This document shows positions 50,444 through 62,386 of a stretch of 64,000 bases of DNA, in pieces. This DNA is from Arthrobacter sp. fls2-241-R2A-200. Its GTDB lineage: Bacteria; Actinomycetota; Actinomycetes; Actinomycetales; Micrococcaceae. The position numbers and the translations under genes are program-made. Position 1 is the stretch's first letter, and each line of letters begins with the position of its first letter. The notes beneath the pieces were generated by a model, which searched no databases, was not told the DNA's origin, and saw only the letters and a list, made by a program, of their open reading frames with translations. The stretch spans positions 1 through 64,000 of the forward strand of contig NZ_JARVRJ010000001.1 of assembly GCF_030209745.1 (NCBI RefSeq). The letters run 5' to 3'.

Positions 50444-51658
50444 TCAGTTAGTGGCGAGGAATTCCCGCGCAGCTGTCACCAGTGCCTCGGTGCCATGAGT
50501 CAACGTCGGCTCGATGACAGGTGCAAAATGCGGGGAGTGGTTCGACGGGATGTCTTCCGGAAGGCGTCCCGTCGTCGCCCATTCCTGGAATAACGCCGGA
50601 TCAGCGCCGCCGAGGAACCAGAAGACCAACGGAGCCCCGGCACCCTTTGCCAAGGCGCCCACATCCTCGCTGCCCGACACCGGGCCTGGGTCGATGATGT
50701 GGCCGGCGCCGAACTTCGCTTGGAACGCCGCGGTCACCCGACCGGCGGCCGCCTCATCGTTGAACGTCAACGGAAAGTGGTCCTCATAGCTGAACTCGGG
50801 CTCCCGGGGAGCCCCGGAAGCAGCGGCTTCGCCGCGGACCACCCGCTCAATGGAGCCCAGCACCTTGTCCCGGGTGGCGTCGTCGAATGAACGCACGCTC
50901 AACCCCAACGTGGCCGTTTCGGGGATGATATTGTTCTTGGTCCCTGAATGGATCTGCCCCACCGTGACCACCGCGGAATCGCTGGCGGCAAGCTCGCGGG
51001 AAACGATGCCCTGAAGCCGCACCGTTGCGGCAGCTGCCATGAGGACCGGATCTACAGTTGTTTCGGGTCGGGATCCGTGGCCACCTCGACCATGCAAGGT
51101 GATGGTCAGGGAGTCTGCGGAAGCCATGGCGACGCCGCCCCGGAGGCCCAACCAGCCGGCCGGGAACGGAGCTACGTGCTGGCCGAGGACGACGTCGGGC
51201 TTTGGCACCAAACCGTACAGTCCGTCATTCACCATTGCCTCAGCGCCGCCGCCCCATTCTTCCGCCGGCTGGAACACCGCAATCAGCGTTCCCCGCCATT
51301 CCTGCCGCGCGGAAGACAAAGATTCCACGGCCCCGAGCAAGCAGCTCACATGCACATCATGTCCGCAGGCATGCATCACGGGAACTTCATTCCCCTCCGG
51401 GTCAATGCCAACTTCTGCGCTGGCGTAGTCCAAGCCCGTGGCTTCCTTGACCGGCAATCCGTCCATGTCAGCACGCACCATGACCACCGGTCCCGCCCCG
51501 TTCTCAAGCACACCCACAACACCGGTTTTCCCGATGCCGCGATGCACCGTGAGGCCTAGTTGCTCAAGATGGCCGGCCACAATCCCGGCCGTTCGGACTT
51601 CCTGGAACGACAATTCCGGATGCGTGTGCAGGTCGCGGTACAGCTCTTGGAGGTCCAT
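50444..51658 (-). CDS. M20-family amidohydrolase (hippurate/N-acyl-amino-acid hydrolase type)
   Basis: A 404-aa metallohydrolase. It has ELYRDLHTHPELSFQE at the N terminus, MHACGHDVHVSCLLGA with the metal ligands, VFQPAEEWGGGAEAMVNDGLY, GRGGHGSRPETTVDPV in the dimerisation domain, and PVSGSEDVGALA and PSNHSPHFAPV near the C terminus. It removes an acyl group from an amino acid or similar amide. ATG 51658 is preferred; GTG 51664 is in frame. Confidence 0.9.
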   Translation of the reverse strand: MDLQELYRDLHTHPELSFQEVRTAGIVAGHLEQLGLTVHRGIGKTGVVGVLENGAGPVVMVRADMDGLPVKEATGLDYASAEVGIDPEGNEVPVMHACGHDVHVSCLLGAVESLSSARQEWRGTLIAVFQPAEEWGGGAEAMVNDGLYGLVPKPDVVLGQHVAPFPAGWLGLRGGVAMASADSLTITLHGRGGHGSRPETTVDPVLMAAAATVRLQGIVSRELAASDSAVVTVGQIHSGTKNNIIPETATLGLSVRSFDDATRDKVLGSIERVVRGEAAASGAPREPEFSYEDHFPLTFNDEAAAGRVTAAFQAKFGAGHIIDPGPVSGSEDVGALAKGAGAPLVFWFLGGADPALFQEWATTGRLPEDIPSNHSPHFAPVIEPTLTHGTEALVTAAREFLATN

Positions 51659-51738
51659 GCCCACAGCTTATCCACTGCACCACGCCGCGCTGCTTCAACA
51701 ACTGCGTAGGTGGCCGGTCGCGGAGCACACTGGATGAC

Positions 51739-52398
51739 ATGACGAAATCCGACTCAATCACAACGCAGCAATCCACTGTTGAGGAATGGACCAAGGCGCT
51801 CGCCGAGTCCACTGGCTCCCCCGGGGGCGGAGCCGGCACCGGCGTCATGCTCGCTATTTCAGCAGCGCTGACGTCCATGGTGGCCGGGTATACGGACGCC
51901 GACGGCGAGAATCGCGATGCGCTTGCAGGGATCCGGGGAAGAGCCAAGGAGATGCGCGAAGCGGCGCTGAAATTAGCTGACGACGACGCCGTTGCCTCCG
52001 ACGCTTTTGGCGCTGCCTTCCGCCTGGACCCGGGTCCGGAACGCGCTGAGGCAATCCGCCGCGCCTCCATAGAGGCCGCGAAATCGTCAGCAAGCCTGGG
52101 TGAGCGTGCCATGGAAGCCACCGAGGATCTTGCGTGGCTTGCCAAGCATGGGAATCCTGCGTTGATCGCCGATGTGGTGGTTGCCTTCGGAGCACTCCGG
52201 GCCGCGATCGCCGGCGCCCGTACCAACGTGAGCTTCGATCTGGCCTCCCTGACCTCGGCTGGTACTCCCTTGGCGAAGGTCAGGGAACAGCACCCGGAAC
52301 TGTGGGGGACCGTGGGCAGGCTCACCGAGGCGCTGGAGCGGATCGACGGGATCACGGCCAGCGTAGACGCAAAGGCGGCGCCAACAGAGGCGTTGTGA
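51739..52398 (+). CDS. Cyclodeaminase/cyclohydrolase-family protein (FTCD C-terminal-like)
   Basis: A 219-aa all-helical protein with the family start STVEEWTKALAESTGSPGGGAGTGVMLAISAAL. Ala-rich helices follow with DDDAVASDAFGAAF and ASIEAAKSSASLGERAME. Family members act on formimino- or methenyl-tetrahydrofolate; because free-standing members vary, the activity here is not certain. It starts about 80 bases from the divergent M20 gene. Confidence 0.82.
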   Translation: MTKSDSITTQQSTVEEWTKALAESTGSPGGGAGTGVMLAISAALTSMVAGYTDADGENRDALAGIRGRAKEMREAALKLADDDAVASDAFGAAFRLDPGPERAEAIRRASIEAAKSSASLGERAMEATEDLAWLAKHGNPALIADVVVAFGALRAAIAGARTNVSFDLASLTSAGTPLAKVREQHPELWGTVGRLTEALERIDGITASVDAKAAPTEAL

Positions 52399-52454
52399 GG
52401 CCCGCTCTGCTGGCTATTCCCGGCGGGAAGCGTGCAGAGCGGGCCACGCAACGG

Positions 52455-54005
52455 TTATTGCGCCTTCGGTACGCGACGCAGAACGACGCCGGCCAGTACC
52501 GCCGCTCCAGCCATCAGAACCAGCCCAATCGCCGCTGTGATGTGGACGCCGGAATCGAACGCGACCCGGGCAGCGTTCAGCAATGCCGCCGACGTCGGCT
52601 CAGGCAGGGTGCCCGCGGCGTCAACCGCGCCAGCCAAGGTCTCGGAGGCCTTCCCGGCAAGCTGCGAAGAGACGCCTTCGGGGATGACCAAGTTGTGCTG
52701 ATAGGACGCGGTCAGGATGGACCCGAGAACGGCGGTGCCCAACAGCGAACCGAGTTCATACCCCGTCTCGGAGATGGCCGAGGCTGCCCCCGACTTGTCC
52801 GCCGGAACAGAGCCAAGGATGAGGTCGTTGGAGATGGTTTCCGCCGCGCCGACACCTACCGCCAGTACGGTCAATGCCGACAAGAGGAACACTGGGCCCT
52901 CACTGTGGTCCCCAAGCACGGCTACGAGGTAGCCCGCCGCGCTGAGCGTCAGGCCACCGGCAACCACGAAGCCGGGCCGTACGCGCTTGACCAGCGGCAC
53001 CACCAGCATGCCGGCCATCACGGTCGCCAGAAGGGCGGGAATCATGGCGATCCCGGCCTCCATAGGGGACCTGCCTTCAACGAGTTGCAGGTGCTGGGCG
53101 AAGAAATAGATGAAACCCGTCATGGAGAACAGCGACAACACGTTGGCCACAATGGCCGTACTGAACACCTTGTTCTTGAAGAGGCTGACATCGAGCATCG
53201 GGCTGTCGATCCTCTGCTGGCGGCGAACGAACAGAACGCCCATCACCAGGCCAAAAACGAGGAAACCGGCCGAGGTGGCTCCAAAGCCATGGACTGCGGA
53301 TTCCTTGATGCCGTAAACGAACGGGGCCATCGTCACGATGGACAACGCGATGCTGGGCGGATCAACCCGCCCGGGGTTCGCGTCTTTTGACTCGGGGATG
53401 AGCACCCTCCCGAAGGCCAAGAGCGGCAGCAACAGGAAAGCGGCCACCAGGAAGACTGCGCCCCACCAGAAGTGCTCCACCAGCCAGCCACCGAAGATGG
53501 GGCCAAGGGTAGCCCCACCGGAAAAACCCGCTGCCCATACGGCGATGGCAAGCCGACGCCGGTTGGGATCGGTGAAGATGTTCCGGATCAAGGACAGCGT
53601 GGAAGGCATCAGCATGGCTCCGAAGATGCCAAGGGCGGCACGACCGGCGATGAGCCATTCCGCCGAAGGGGCAAAGGCCGTAGCAGCCGAAACCGCCGCG
53701 AAGCCTGTGCTGCCGATCAGCAGCAACCGCCGTCGGCCGATCCTGTCGCCGAGGTTGCCCATGGAAACCAGCAAGGCAGCCAACACCAAGGGGTAGGCGT
53801 CGATAATCCACAGCAGCTGCACGCCGCCCACATCAAGGGATCGGGCGATCTGCGGCAGCGCAAAGGTCAGCGCTGTGTTGTCGACGGCGACCAGCAGCAC
53901 CGGGAACATCAGCAGTCCCAGCGCCGCCCAGTCGCGCCACGGTGCTGGCCGGCCCAGAGCGGGCCGAACGGAGCGGGGAGCCTGAGTTGAGGACGGAGTG
54001 AACAT
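52455..54005 (-). CDS. MFS multidrug exporter, DHA2 family (14-TM, SmvA/QacA-like)
   Basis: A 516-aa exporter with about 14 membrane segments. It has VAVDNTALTFALPQIARSL in helix 1 and LVSMGNLGDRIGRRRLLLIGS in loop 2-3. LGIFGAMLMPSTLSLIRNIF and GFSGGATLGPIFGGWLVEHFWW form the motif C region for antiporters. Cationic drugs or dyes would be exported in exchange for protons. ATG 54005 follows the operator; the frame extension to 54041 runs through it. Divergent from its TetR regulator. Confidence 0.9.
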   Translation of the reverse strand: MFTPSSTQAPRSVRPALGRPAPWRDWAALGLLMFPVLLVAVDNTALTFALPQIARSLDVGGVQLLWIIDAYPLVLAALLVSMGNLGDRIGRRRLLLIGSTGFAAVSAATAFAPSAEWLIAGRAALGIFGAMLMPSTLSLIRNIFTDPNRRRLAIAVWAAGFSGGATLGPIFGGWLVEHFWWGAVFLVAAFLLLPLLAFGRVLIPESKDANPGRVDPPSIALSIVTMAPFVYGIKESAVHGFGATSAGFLVFGLVMGVLFVRRQQRIDSPMLDVSLFKNKVFSTAIVANVLSLFSMTGFIYFFAQHLQLVEGRSPMEAGIAMIPALLATVMAGMLVVPLVKRVRPGFVVAGGLTLSAAGYLVAVLGDHSEGPVFLLSALTVLAVGVGAAETISNDLILGSVPADKSGAASAISETGYELGSLLGTAVLGSILTASYQHNLVIPEGVSSQLAGKASETLAGAVDAAGTLPEPTSAALLNAARVAFDSGVHITAAIGLVLMAGAAVLAGVVLRRVPKAQ

Positions 54006-54012
54006 GACACTT

Positions 54013-54036
54013 ACTATACCGTCCAGACGGTATAGT
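54013..54036. promoter_or_regulatory. TetR operator in the exporter/regulator gap
   Basis: ACTATACCGTC-CA-GACGGTATAGT is a perfect 11-bp inverted repeat with a 2-bp spacer. It lies 8-31 bases before the exporter start and 42-65 bases before the TetR start, so a bound repressor would block both promoters. Confidence 0.85.
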
Positions 54037-54077
54037 TTCAATTCAGATCAACCGATCCTTTAGGGAATGATGTAGTC

Positions 54078-54617
54078 ATGCCACGAAAACCAGTTGCCCG
54101 GGACGCCGTCCTGGACGCTTACGAAGCACTGCTCATTGAGGTCGGGGAGCGCGCCGCCACCCTCGACGCCGTCGCCAAGCGGGCAGGCGTGTCCAAGGGC
54201 GGGTTGCTGTATCACTTCCCGAACAAGGAATCTTTGATCACTGCTTTGCTGGCGCGTTTGGACCAGCTCGCGGAAGAGGACACGGAAAGGATGAAGGCAG
54301 CTCCTGAAGGAGCTGCTGTGCACTTCATCCGTTCCTCCCTGTGGGCTGACACGCCAATGGACCGCGCTTTCGTGGCTGCGACCCGCCTTGCCGAAGTGGC
54401 TCATGAAGAAACGAGGCTCAGGTTTGCCGCCATCCAGCAGATGTGGCTCGATGTCTTGGCAGAGGACGTGGGGCCGGACGTCGCCAAGGCGGTGAGCTAT
54501 ATGGGCGACGGCCTGTATTTCAACGCGATGTTCGAAGGCGGGCAGGACAATGGCAACGCCGGACGGGCGGCCGATGTCGAGATTCTTCTAGCTGTCTTGG
54601 ACCGGCTGCGGAACTAA
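54078..54617 (+). CDS. TetR-family repressor
   Basis: A 179-aa TetR regulator with the helix-turn-helix at residues 25-47 (ATLDAVAKRAGVSKGGLLYHFPNKESLITALL) and a helical ligand domain with DMRAF-like PMDRAFVAATRL. It is divergent from the exporter and very likely represses it and itself through the palindrome at 54013-54036. Confidence 0.92.
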   Translation: MPRKPVARDAVLDAYEALLIEVGERAATLDAVAKRAGVSKGGLLYHFPNKESLITALLARLDQLAEEDTERMKAAPEGAAVHFIRSSLWADTPMDRAFVAATRLAEVAHEETRLRFAAIQQMWLDVLAEDVGPDVAKAVSYMGDGLYFNAMFEGGQDNGNAGRAADVEILLAVLDRLRN

Positions 54618-54715
54618 CGGGTCATCATTTGCGGGCAGCGGCGCCGCATAGGACAATTAACATTTGTGGCGTGCCTGTCAAGGTGCCCATACACAACTGA
54701 ACATGCCTTTGATCT

Positions 54716-54926
54716 GCGGCGGGAGAGTCCTGCAAGCAAGAGGTGCAGGCGCCGTAGGAGCAAATCCTCCCCAGGAATCTCTCAGGTCCATGCACCGCCG
54801 CGGCGAGGCAACTCTGGAAAGCAGCACAGCAATCGGCCCAACTCCGGGCAGGCTGCCGTGCTCACCGACGGTGCAAGCGATGATTGTCCACACAACGCGC
54901 GGAAACTCTCAGGTCCAATACAGAGT
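54716..54926 (+). ncRNA. Tandem glycine riboswitch upstream of gcvP
   Basis: Two aptamers in series. The first has a P1 of GCGGCG / CGCCGC (54716-54721 with 54796-54801), the conserved GGGAGAG (54721-54727) and CTCTCAGG (54779-54786), with GCGCCGTAGGAGCAAATC between them. The second has a P1 of ACTCTG / CAGAGT (54811-54816 with 54921-54926), ACCGACGGTGCAAGC and AAACTCTCAGGTCC. These cores are the family signature of glycine-binding riboswitches, which turn on glycine cleavage genes when glycine is high. The longer reading frame into gcvP from 54664 runs through this RNA and is not coding. Confidence 0.92.
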
Positions 54927-54984
54927 GGGGAGGGACCCAGCCGCTGTGGCGTACACAAACGCCGCCCAAGTAATGGAGTTCCCC

Positions 54985-57831
<2,847 letters not shown>

Positions 57832-57843
57832 GGGGTTCCTGCA

Positions 57844-58992
57844 ATGACTGAGAACTACACCGCTCTCTACGAAGAGCACAAGAAGCTCGGCGCGTCCTTT
57901 ACGGACTTCGGTGGTTGGCAGATGCCGCTGAAGTACTCCTCCGAGTTGGCGGAGCACCACGCCGTCCGTAAATCGGCAGGACTGTTCGACCTCTCCCACA
58001 TGGGCGAAGTCTGGGTCACCGGCCCCGAGGCTGCCGCGTTCCTGGACTACGCCCTGGTGGGCAAGATCTCCGCCATGGCTCAGGGCAAGGCAAAGTACTC
58101 GCTGATCTGCGAGGCTGACGGCGGCATCATCGATGACCTCATCACCTACCGCCGCCCGTCACCTGTGGAGGGCGAGGACAAGTTCCTCGTCGTCCCCAAC
58201 GCCGGCAACGCCAAGGTTGTGGCCGCCGAGCTGCTGGAACGCGCTGCCGGCTTCGACGTTGTCGTGGAAGACGCCTCCGCGTCGACTTCACTGATTGCGG
58301 TCCAGGGCCCGAACGCGGAAGCCATCCTCCTTCGCCTGGTGCCGGCCGAACAGCACGCGCTGGTCCAGGACCTGAAGTACTACGCCGCCGTCGAGGTCCC
58401 GTTCACGTTCGACGGCGGAACCCAGGACCTGCTGCTCGCCCGCACCGGATACACCGGTGAAGACGGCTTCGAAATCTTCGTGCCCAACGAATCCGCCGCT
58501 GCGCTCTGGCAGGCGATCACCGAGGTCGCAGAAGACGGAGAGCTCGTCCCGGCGGGCTTGGCCTCGCGCGACTCCCTGCGCCTGGAAGCCGGAATGCCCC
58601 TCTACGGGAATGAGCTCTCCCGCGCAGGAAACCCGTTCGCTGCAGGGCTCGGGCCTGTGGTGGCCCTGTCCAAGGAAGGCGACTTCGTCGGCAAGGATGC
58701 ACTCGCGGCCTTGAAGGCAGACGGCGCCGGCTCTACCAGCGGGCGTAGGCTCGTAGGCCTCAAAGGCTTGGGGCGTCGCGCTGGACGCGGGCATTACCCG
58801 GTCTTGAAGGACGGCGCAGTGGTCGGTGAGGTGACCTCGGGCCAGCCGAGCCCGACGCTAGGCTACCCGGTAGCGTTGGCTTATGTCGACGTCGAACTCT
58901 CCGAGGTTGGCACCCCGCTGGACATCGATCTCCGGGGGAAGAGCGAGCCGTTCGAAGTCGTAGCACTGCCGTTCTACAAGCGCCAAAAGTAA
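57844..58992 (+). CDS. gcvT: Glycine cleavage system aminomethyltransferase, T-protein
   Basis: A 382-aa T-protein that moves the methylene group from aminomethyl-GcvH to tetrahydrofolate with release of ammonia. It has [53 protein letters not shown], and [11 protein letters not shown] in order. It starts 12 bases after gcvP. Confidence 0.95.
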   Translation: MTENYTALYEEHKKLGASFTDFGGWQMPLKYSSELAEHHAVRKSAGLFDLSHMGEVWVTGPEAAAFLDYALVGKISAMAQGKAKYSLICEADGGIIDDLITYRRPSPVEGEDKFLVVPNAGNAKVVAAELLERAAGFDVVVEDASASTSLIAVQGPNAEAILLRLVPAEQHALVQDLKYYAAVEVPFTFDGGTQDLLLARTGYTGEDGFEIFVPNESAAALWQAITEVAEDGELVPAGLASRDSLRLEAGMPLYGNELSRAGNPFAAGLGPVVALSKEGDFVGKDALAALKADGAGSTSGRRLVGLKGLGRRAGRGHYPVLKDGAVVGEVTSGQPSPTLGYPVALAYVDVELSEVGTPLDIDLRGKSEPFEVVALPFYKRQK

Positions 58993-59035
58993 CCCGCCGG
59001 TTTTAGTTGTAGTCACCACACGTAAAGGAAACAGA

Positions 59036-59422
59036 ATGCCCAAAGTAGCGCCCGAACTGCAGTACTCCGACGAGCACGAGTGGGTTTCCCGCGGCGAGGG
59101 AAACTCGGTGTCCGTTGGGATTTCCGAGGTTGCCACCGACGCGCTGGGCGACATCGTCTACGTTGACTTGCCCGAGGTCGGATCTGCCGTAACCGCTGGC
59201 CAGACCTGCGGAGAGGTGGAGTCCACCAAGTCCGTCTCGGACCTGTACTCGCCTGTCACCGGCGAGGTCACCGAGATCAACGACGCCGTTGTCAGCGATC
59301 CGGCCCTGATCAACAACGACCCCTACGGCGCGGGGTGGCTCTTCAAGGTAGCCGCTGAGTCCGAGGGCCCGTTGCTTTCGGCCCAGGAGTACGCCTCCAA
59401 GAACGGTGGAGACCTTTCCTGA
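59036..59422 (+). CDS. gcvH: Glycine cleavage system H protein
   Basis: A 128-aa lipoyl carrier. The lipoylated Lys65 is in [15 protein letters not shown], the usual hammerhead sequence. [25 protein letters not shown] precedes it. It starts 43 bases after gcvT with AAGGAAAC upstream. Confidence 0.95.
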   Translation: MPKVAPELQYSDEHEWVSRGEGNSVSVGISEVATDALGDIVYVDLPEVGSAVTAGQTCGEVESTKSVSDLYSPVTGEVTEINDAVVSDPALINNDPYGAGWLFKVAAESEGPLLSAQEYASKNGGDLS

Positions 59423-59429
59423 TCTCTGT

Positions 59430-59506
59430 GCCCGCCATTTCGTGGGCTCGCTGCGCAGGACGCCGTACGCTCGGCACGATCCGCAGCGAGGCCCCGAAAC
59501 GGGCGC
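59430..59506. repeat. Long imperfect palindrome after gcvH (REP-like)
   Basis: GGGCTCGCTGCG (59444-59455) pairs with CGCAGCGAGGCCC (59483-59495) with one bulge, and the outer arms GCCCGCCATTTCG and CGAAACGGGCGC continue the pairing. It lies directly past the gcvH stop. It is more elaborate than a simple terminator and resembles repetitive extragenic palindromes. Confidence 0.65.
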
Positions 59507-59545
59507 GGATGGGCGTAGCGTTGAATGCAGTAACTGAATAACTTG

Positions 59546-59584
59546 CGACGCCGGATTGCCGCCTTTGGGGGCCGTCCGGCGTCG
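59546..59584 (+). terminator. Hairpin between gcvH and sdaA
   Basis: A perfect 10-bp stem CGACGCCGGA / TCCGGCGTCG (59546-59555 with 59575-59584) with an inner GC-rich loop. It probably ends the gcv transcript or weakens read-through into sdaA; no long T-run follows. Confidence 0.6.
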
Positions 59585-59674
59585 TGCTTCGGTCGCCTTC
59601 CGTCACGAGCGGGAGTGGCCATCCGGCAGGACCATCTGCCGGAACGCCTCAAGTTTTATGAAGGAATCACGGCT

Positions 59675-61087
59675 ATGGCTGTTGGTGTTTTTGATTTGTT
59701 CACGGTGGGTATTGGTCCGTCGAGTTCGCATACGGTAGGGCCGATGCGGGCTGGCGCGGTGTTTGCCCGGGAGCTTGTGGACAGCGGCGTGCTGGGGGAC
59801 GTTGCGGGTTTGCGCGTGGATTTGTATGGGTCGTTGGCTGCGACGGGTCGTGGGCACGGGACCATGACGGCGACGTTGTTGGGGTTGGAGGGGTTTCAGC
59901 CCGAGTTGATCCTGCCCGATGAGGTGGAGGAGCGTCTCGCGGCGATCGCTGAGACCGGGTTGTTGAACCTGGCTGGTGCTTCGGGTGGGGGTGTGCAGTT
60001 GCCGTATGCGGTGGAGGATATGGTGCTGCATCCGTTGACTGTGTTGCCGCGGCATACGAACGGGATGAGGTTCGCGGTTTCTGATGCTGAGGGGAACGTT
60101 CTCAAGGAGGCGACGTTTTTCTCGGTGGGTGGCGGGTTCATTGTCCGTGAGGGTGAGGAGAACGCGGCCCGGGCTGAGTTGGAGGAGTCGAGGAAGGAGT
60201 TGCCGCTGCCGTTCCGGACGGCGGCCGAGTTGCTGGGCCGGTGTGCCTCGAAGGGGTTGGGAATCAGCGACATCATGTTCATCAATGAGCGGGCGTCCCG
60301 GTCTGAGGAGGAGATCCGGGAGGGTTTGCTGCATATTTGGGCCGTGATGGAGGCCTGTGTTGAGACTTCGTTGAAGCGTGAGGGTGTGTTGCCCGGGGGG
60401 TTGCGGGTCCGGCGTCGTGCTCCTGATTGGTTGGAGCGGCTCCTGAAGGAAGACAAGGACCGCAATGATCCGAAGTACTGGCAGGAGTGGGTGAACCTGA
60501 TCGCGTTGGCGGTTAATGAGGAGAACGCCTCCGGCGGCCGGGTGGTGACGGCTCCCACGAATGGTGCTGCGGGGATCATTCCCGCGGTGTTGTATTACGC
60601 GCTGCACTACGCCCCCGGTATGGAGAACGCCACCCAGCGGGACCGCGATGACGTGGTGGTGAAGTTCTTGCTCGCTGCCGGTGCTGTGGGCGTGTTGTAT
60701 AAGGAGCAGGCGTCCATTTCGGGTGCCGAGGTGGGGTGTCAGGGCGAGGTGGGGTCGGCGTCGTCGATGGCTGCTGCCGGGTTGGCTGAGGTGATGGGTG
60801 GTACGCCGGGTCAAGTGGAGAACGCGGCGGAGATCGCGATGGAACACAACCTGGGGCTCACGTGTGATCCGATCGGGGGGTTGGTGCAGATTCCGTGTAT
60901 TGAGCGGAACGCTATTGCTGCGGCGAAGGCGATCAATGCCGCGAAAATGGCGTTGTGGGGTGACGGTACACACCGGGTGTCCCTGGATGAGGTGATCGTG
61001 ACCATGCGGGAAACGGGCAAGGACATGTCCGACAAGTACAAGGAAACCGCGATGGGCGGCCTCGCCGTCAACGTCGTCGAATGCTGA
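59675..61087 (+). CDS. sdaA: L-serine ammonia-lyase, single-chain iron-sulfur type
   Basis: A 470-aa L-serine dehydratase that makes pyruvate and ammonia from serine. The N-terminal beta domain starts [25 protein letters not shown]. Cys residues for the [4Fe-4S] cluster are in [20 protein letters not shown] and [21 protein letters not shown]. It completes glycine-to-serine-to-pyruvate use with the gcv operon. The codon choice differs from its neighbours, with many TTG, GGG and GTT codons (for example at 59690-60430), compared with the CTG/GGC-rich gcv genes. ATG 59675 has GAAGGA upstream; the frame to 59543 is not coding. Confidence 0.93.
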   Translation: MAVGVFDLFTVGIGPSSSHTVGPMRAGAVFARELVDSGVLGDVAGLRVDLYGSLAATGRGHGTMTATLLGLEGFQPELILPDEVEERLAAIAETGLLNLAGASGGGVQLPYAVEDMVLHPLTVLPRHTNGMRFAVSDAEGNVLKEATFFSVGGGFIVREGEENAARAELEESRKELPLPFRTAAELLGRCASKGLGISDIMFINERASRSEEEIREGLLHIWAVMEACVETSLKREGVLPGGLRVRRRAPDWLERLLKEDKDRNDPKYWQEWVNLIALAVNEENASGGRVVTAPTNGAAGIIPAVLYYALHYAPGMENATQRDRDDVVVKFLLAAGAVGVLYKEQASISGAEVGCQGEVGSASSMAAAGLAEVMGGTPGQVENAAEIAMEHNLGLTCDPIGGLVQIPCIERNAIAAAKAINAAKMALWGDGTHRVSLDEVIVTMRETGKDMSDKYKETAMGGLAVNVVEC

Positions 61088-61130
61088 GCGCAACCGCCTG
61101 ATTTTTTGATCCCGATAGACTGGGTCCTGC

Positions 61131-62279
61131 ATGTCCGCATGCACGCTCCACTCTGAACACCTACGCTCAACACGGCACCAAACCCTGAGATTGGACACGG
61201 CCACCTTGCGAGAATTTACCGCCCGCTTTGCCACCGCCGAGGAAACCGATAACTGGGACAAGCACATCACGGCGAATCCCAACGGCGGCAACATGCTGCA
61301 GTCGGACGCCTATGCGGCAGTCAAGGACGGCAACGGTTGGCTGGTCCGCCGCCTGGTGGTGGAGACTGCCGACTACACCAGCTACAACCTGTTGCTCGAG
61401 AAGAAGTTCCCGGTCCTCGGCCGCCTCTGGTACCTCATCAAGGGACCAGACGCCGCCTCTGTCGAGGACATCAAGCCCATGCTCACGGCCGTGGCGGCCC
61501 TGGCGAAGGATCAAAAGCTAAACGTCTTCACCATCAAGATAGAGCCCGACGTCGTCGAGTCGCCTGAGGTGACAGCGCAACTGCGCGCAGCCGGTTTGGT
61601 CAAGGCTCCGAACATCCAGTCGAACGACTTCACGGCGATCCTGAACATCGCGGCACCGGCCAATGAAGTGCTCCGGAGCATCTCATCACGGGCGCGGAAC
61701 GCCGTCCGCAGGGCTGAACGCGAGGGATGCGAGGTTCTGCAGGCCGAGCCGGGCGAGGACAGCTACCGCAAGCTCTATGCGCTGATGCAGAACACCGTGA
61801 ACGCCAAAGGCGCCATGCCGCTACGCAGCTACGAGTACTACGCCACTTTCTGGGGCGAGTTCTGCAGCCGCGGCCAGGGACACTTTTTCTTCGTCTACGA
61901 GGACGGCGCACCAAGCGTGGGCGCTTTCGTCATCAATTACGGTTCCAAGGCGACGTACAAGGACGGCGGCTCCACGCAGAACCGCAAGCAGTACGGCGAC
62001 TCGCACTTGGTCCAATGGGCAGCCATCCAGCGGATGCAGGAACTCGGCTGTGTTGAGTACGATTTCTGCGGGACCCCTCCGGCTGCCCGCATCAAAGACA
62101 AATCCCACCCCCTGTACGGCCTTGGATCCTTCAAGACGAGCTTCACCAAGACCGTCACGGATTTCGTCGGGTGCTACGACATGGTCCTGAGCCCGCTCCG
62201 CTACAAGCTGTGGCTCAAGGGTGCCGAGAAGGTCTTCCGTCGACTCGAAACAATGCGTACCGGCGGCCAGTTCTACTGA
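61131..62279 (+). CDS. FemABX-family aminoacyltransferase for the peptidoglycan bridge (copy 1)
   Basis: A 382-aa FemX/GNAT-like protein that adds an amino acid from aminoacyl-tRNA to lipid II. Motifs are NMLQSDAYAAVK, SNDFTAILNIAAP, ARNAVRRAEREGCEV, GSKATYKDGGSTQNRKQYGDSHLVQWAAIQRM and YDFCGTPPAARIKD, the typical acceptor and tRNA regions. The first 20 residues before LREFTARF look unrelated to homologues, so a later TTG start (near 61191) is possible. A TAGACT box ends 9 bases before the ATG, so the mRNA may be almost leaderless. Confidence 0.85.
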   Translation: MSACTLHSEHLRSTRHQTLRLDTATLREFTARFATAEETDNWDKHITANPNGGNMLQSDAYAAVKDGNGWLVRRLVVETADYTSYNLLLEKKFPVLGRLWYLIKGPDAASVEDIKPMLTAVAALAKDQKLNVFTIKIEPDVVESPEVTAQLRAAGLVKAPNIQSNDFTAILNIAAPANEVLRSISSRARNAVRRAEREGCEVLQAEPGEDSYRKLYALMQNTVNAKGAMPLRSYEYYATFWGEFCSRGQGHFFFVYEDGAPSVGAFVINYGSKATYKDGGSTQNRKQYGDSHLVQWAAIQRMQELGCVEYDFCGTPPAARIKDKSHPLYGLGSFKTSFTKTVTDFVGCYDMVLSPLRYKLWLKGAEKVFRRLETMRTGGQFY

Positions 62280-62386
62280 GCGCGTAAGAACAGCCAGCAA
62301 GCAAGGCCCGCCCCGGCTACTCACGGGTGCAAAATCTACTTTTAGGTGAGGTAATTTCTTTGACACCGATTCAGGCTGGAACCGAA

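Noticed and set aside
54664..54984. N-terminal extension of gcvP in the same frame
   Set aside because: It is the glycine riboswitch; homologues start at MTVSSAS, and a ribosome site precedes GTG 54985.
59603..61294. 563-aa open frame antisense to sdaA and the start of the FemX gene
   Set aside because: The sequence is rich in Arg, His, Pro and Gln, typical of antisense translation, and the plus-strand genes are certain.
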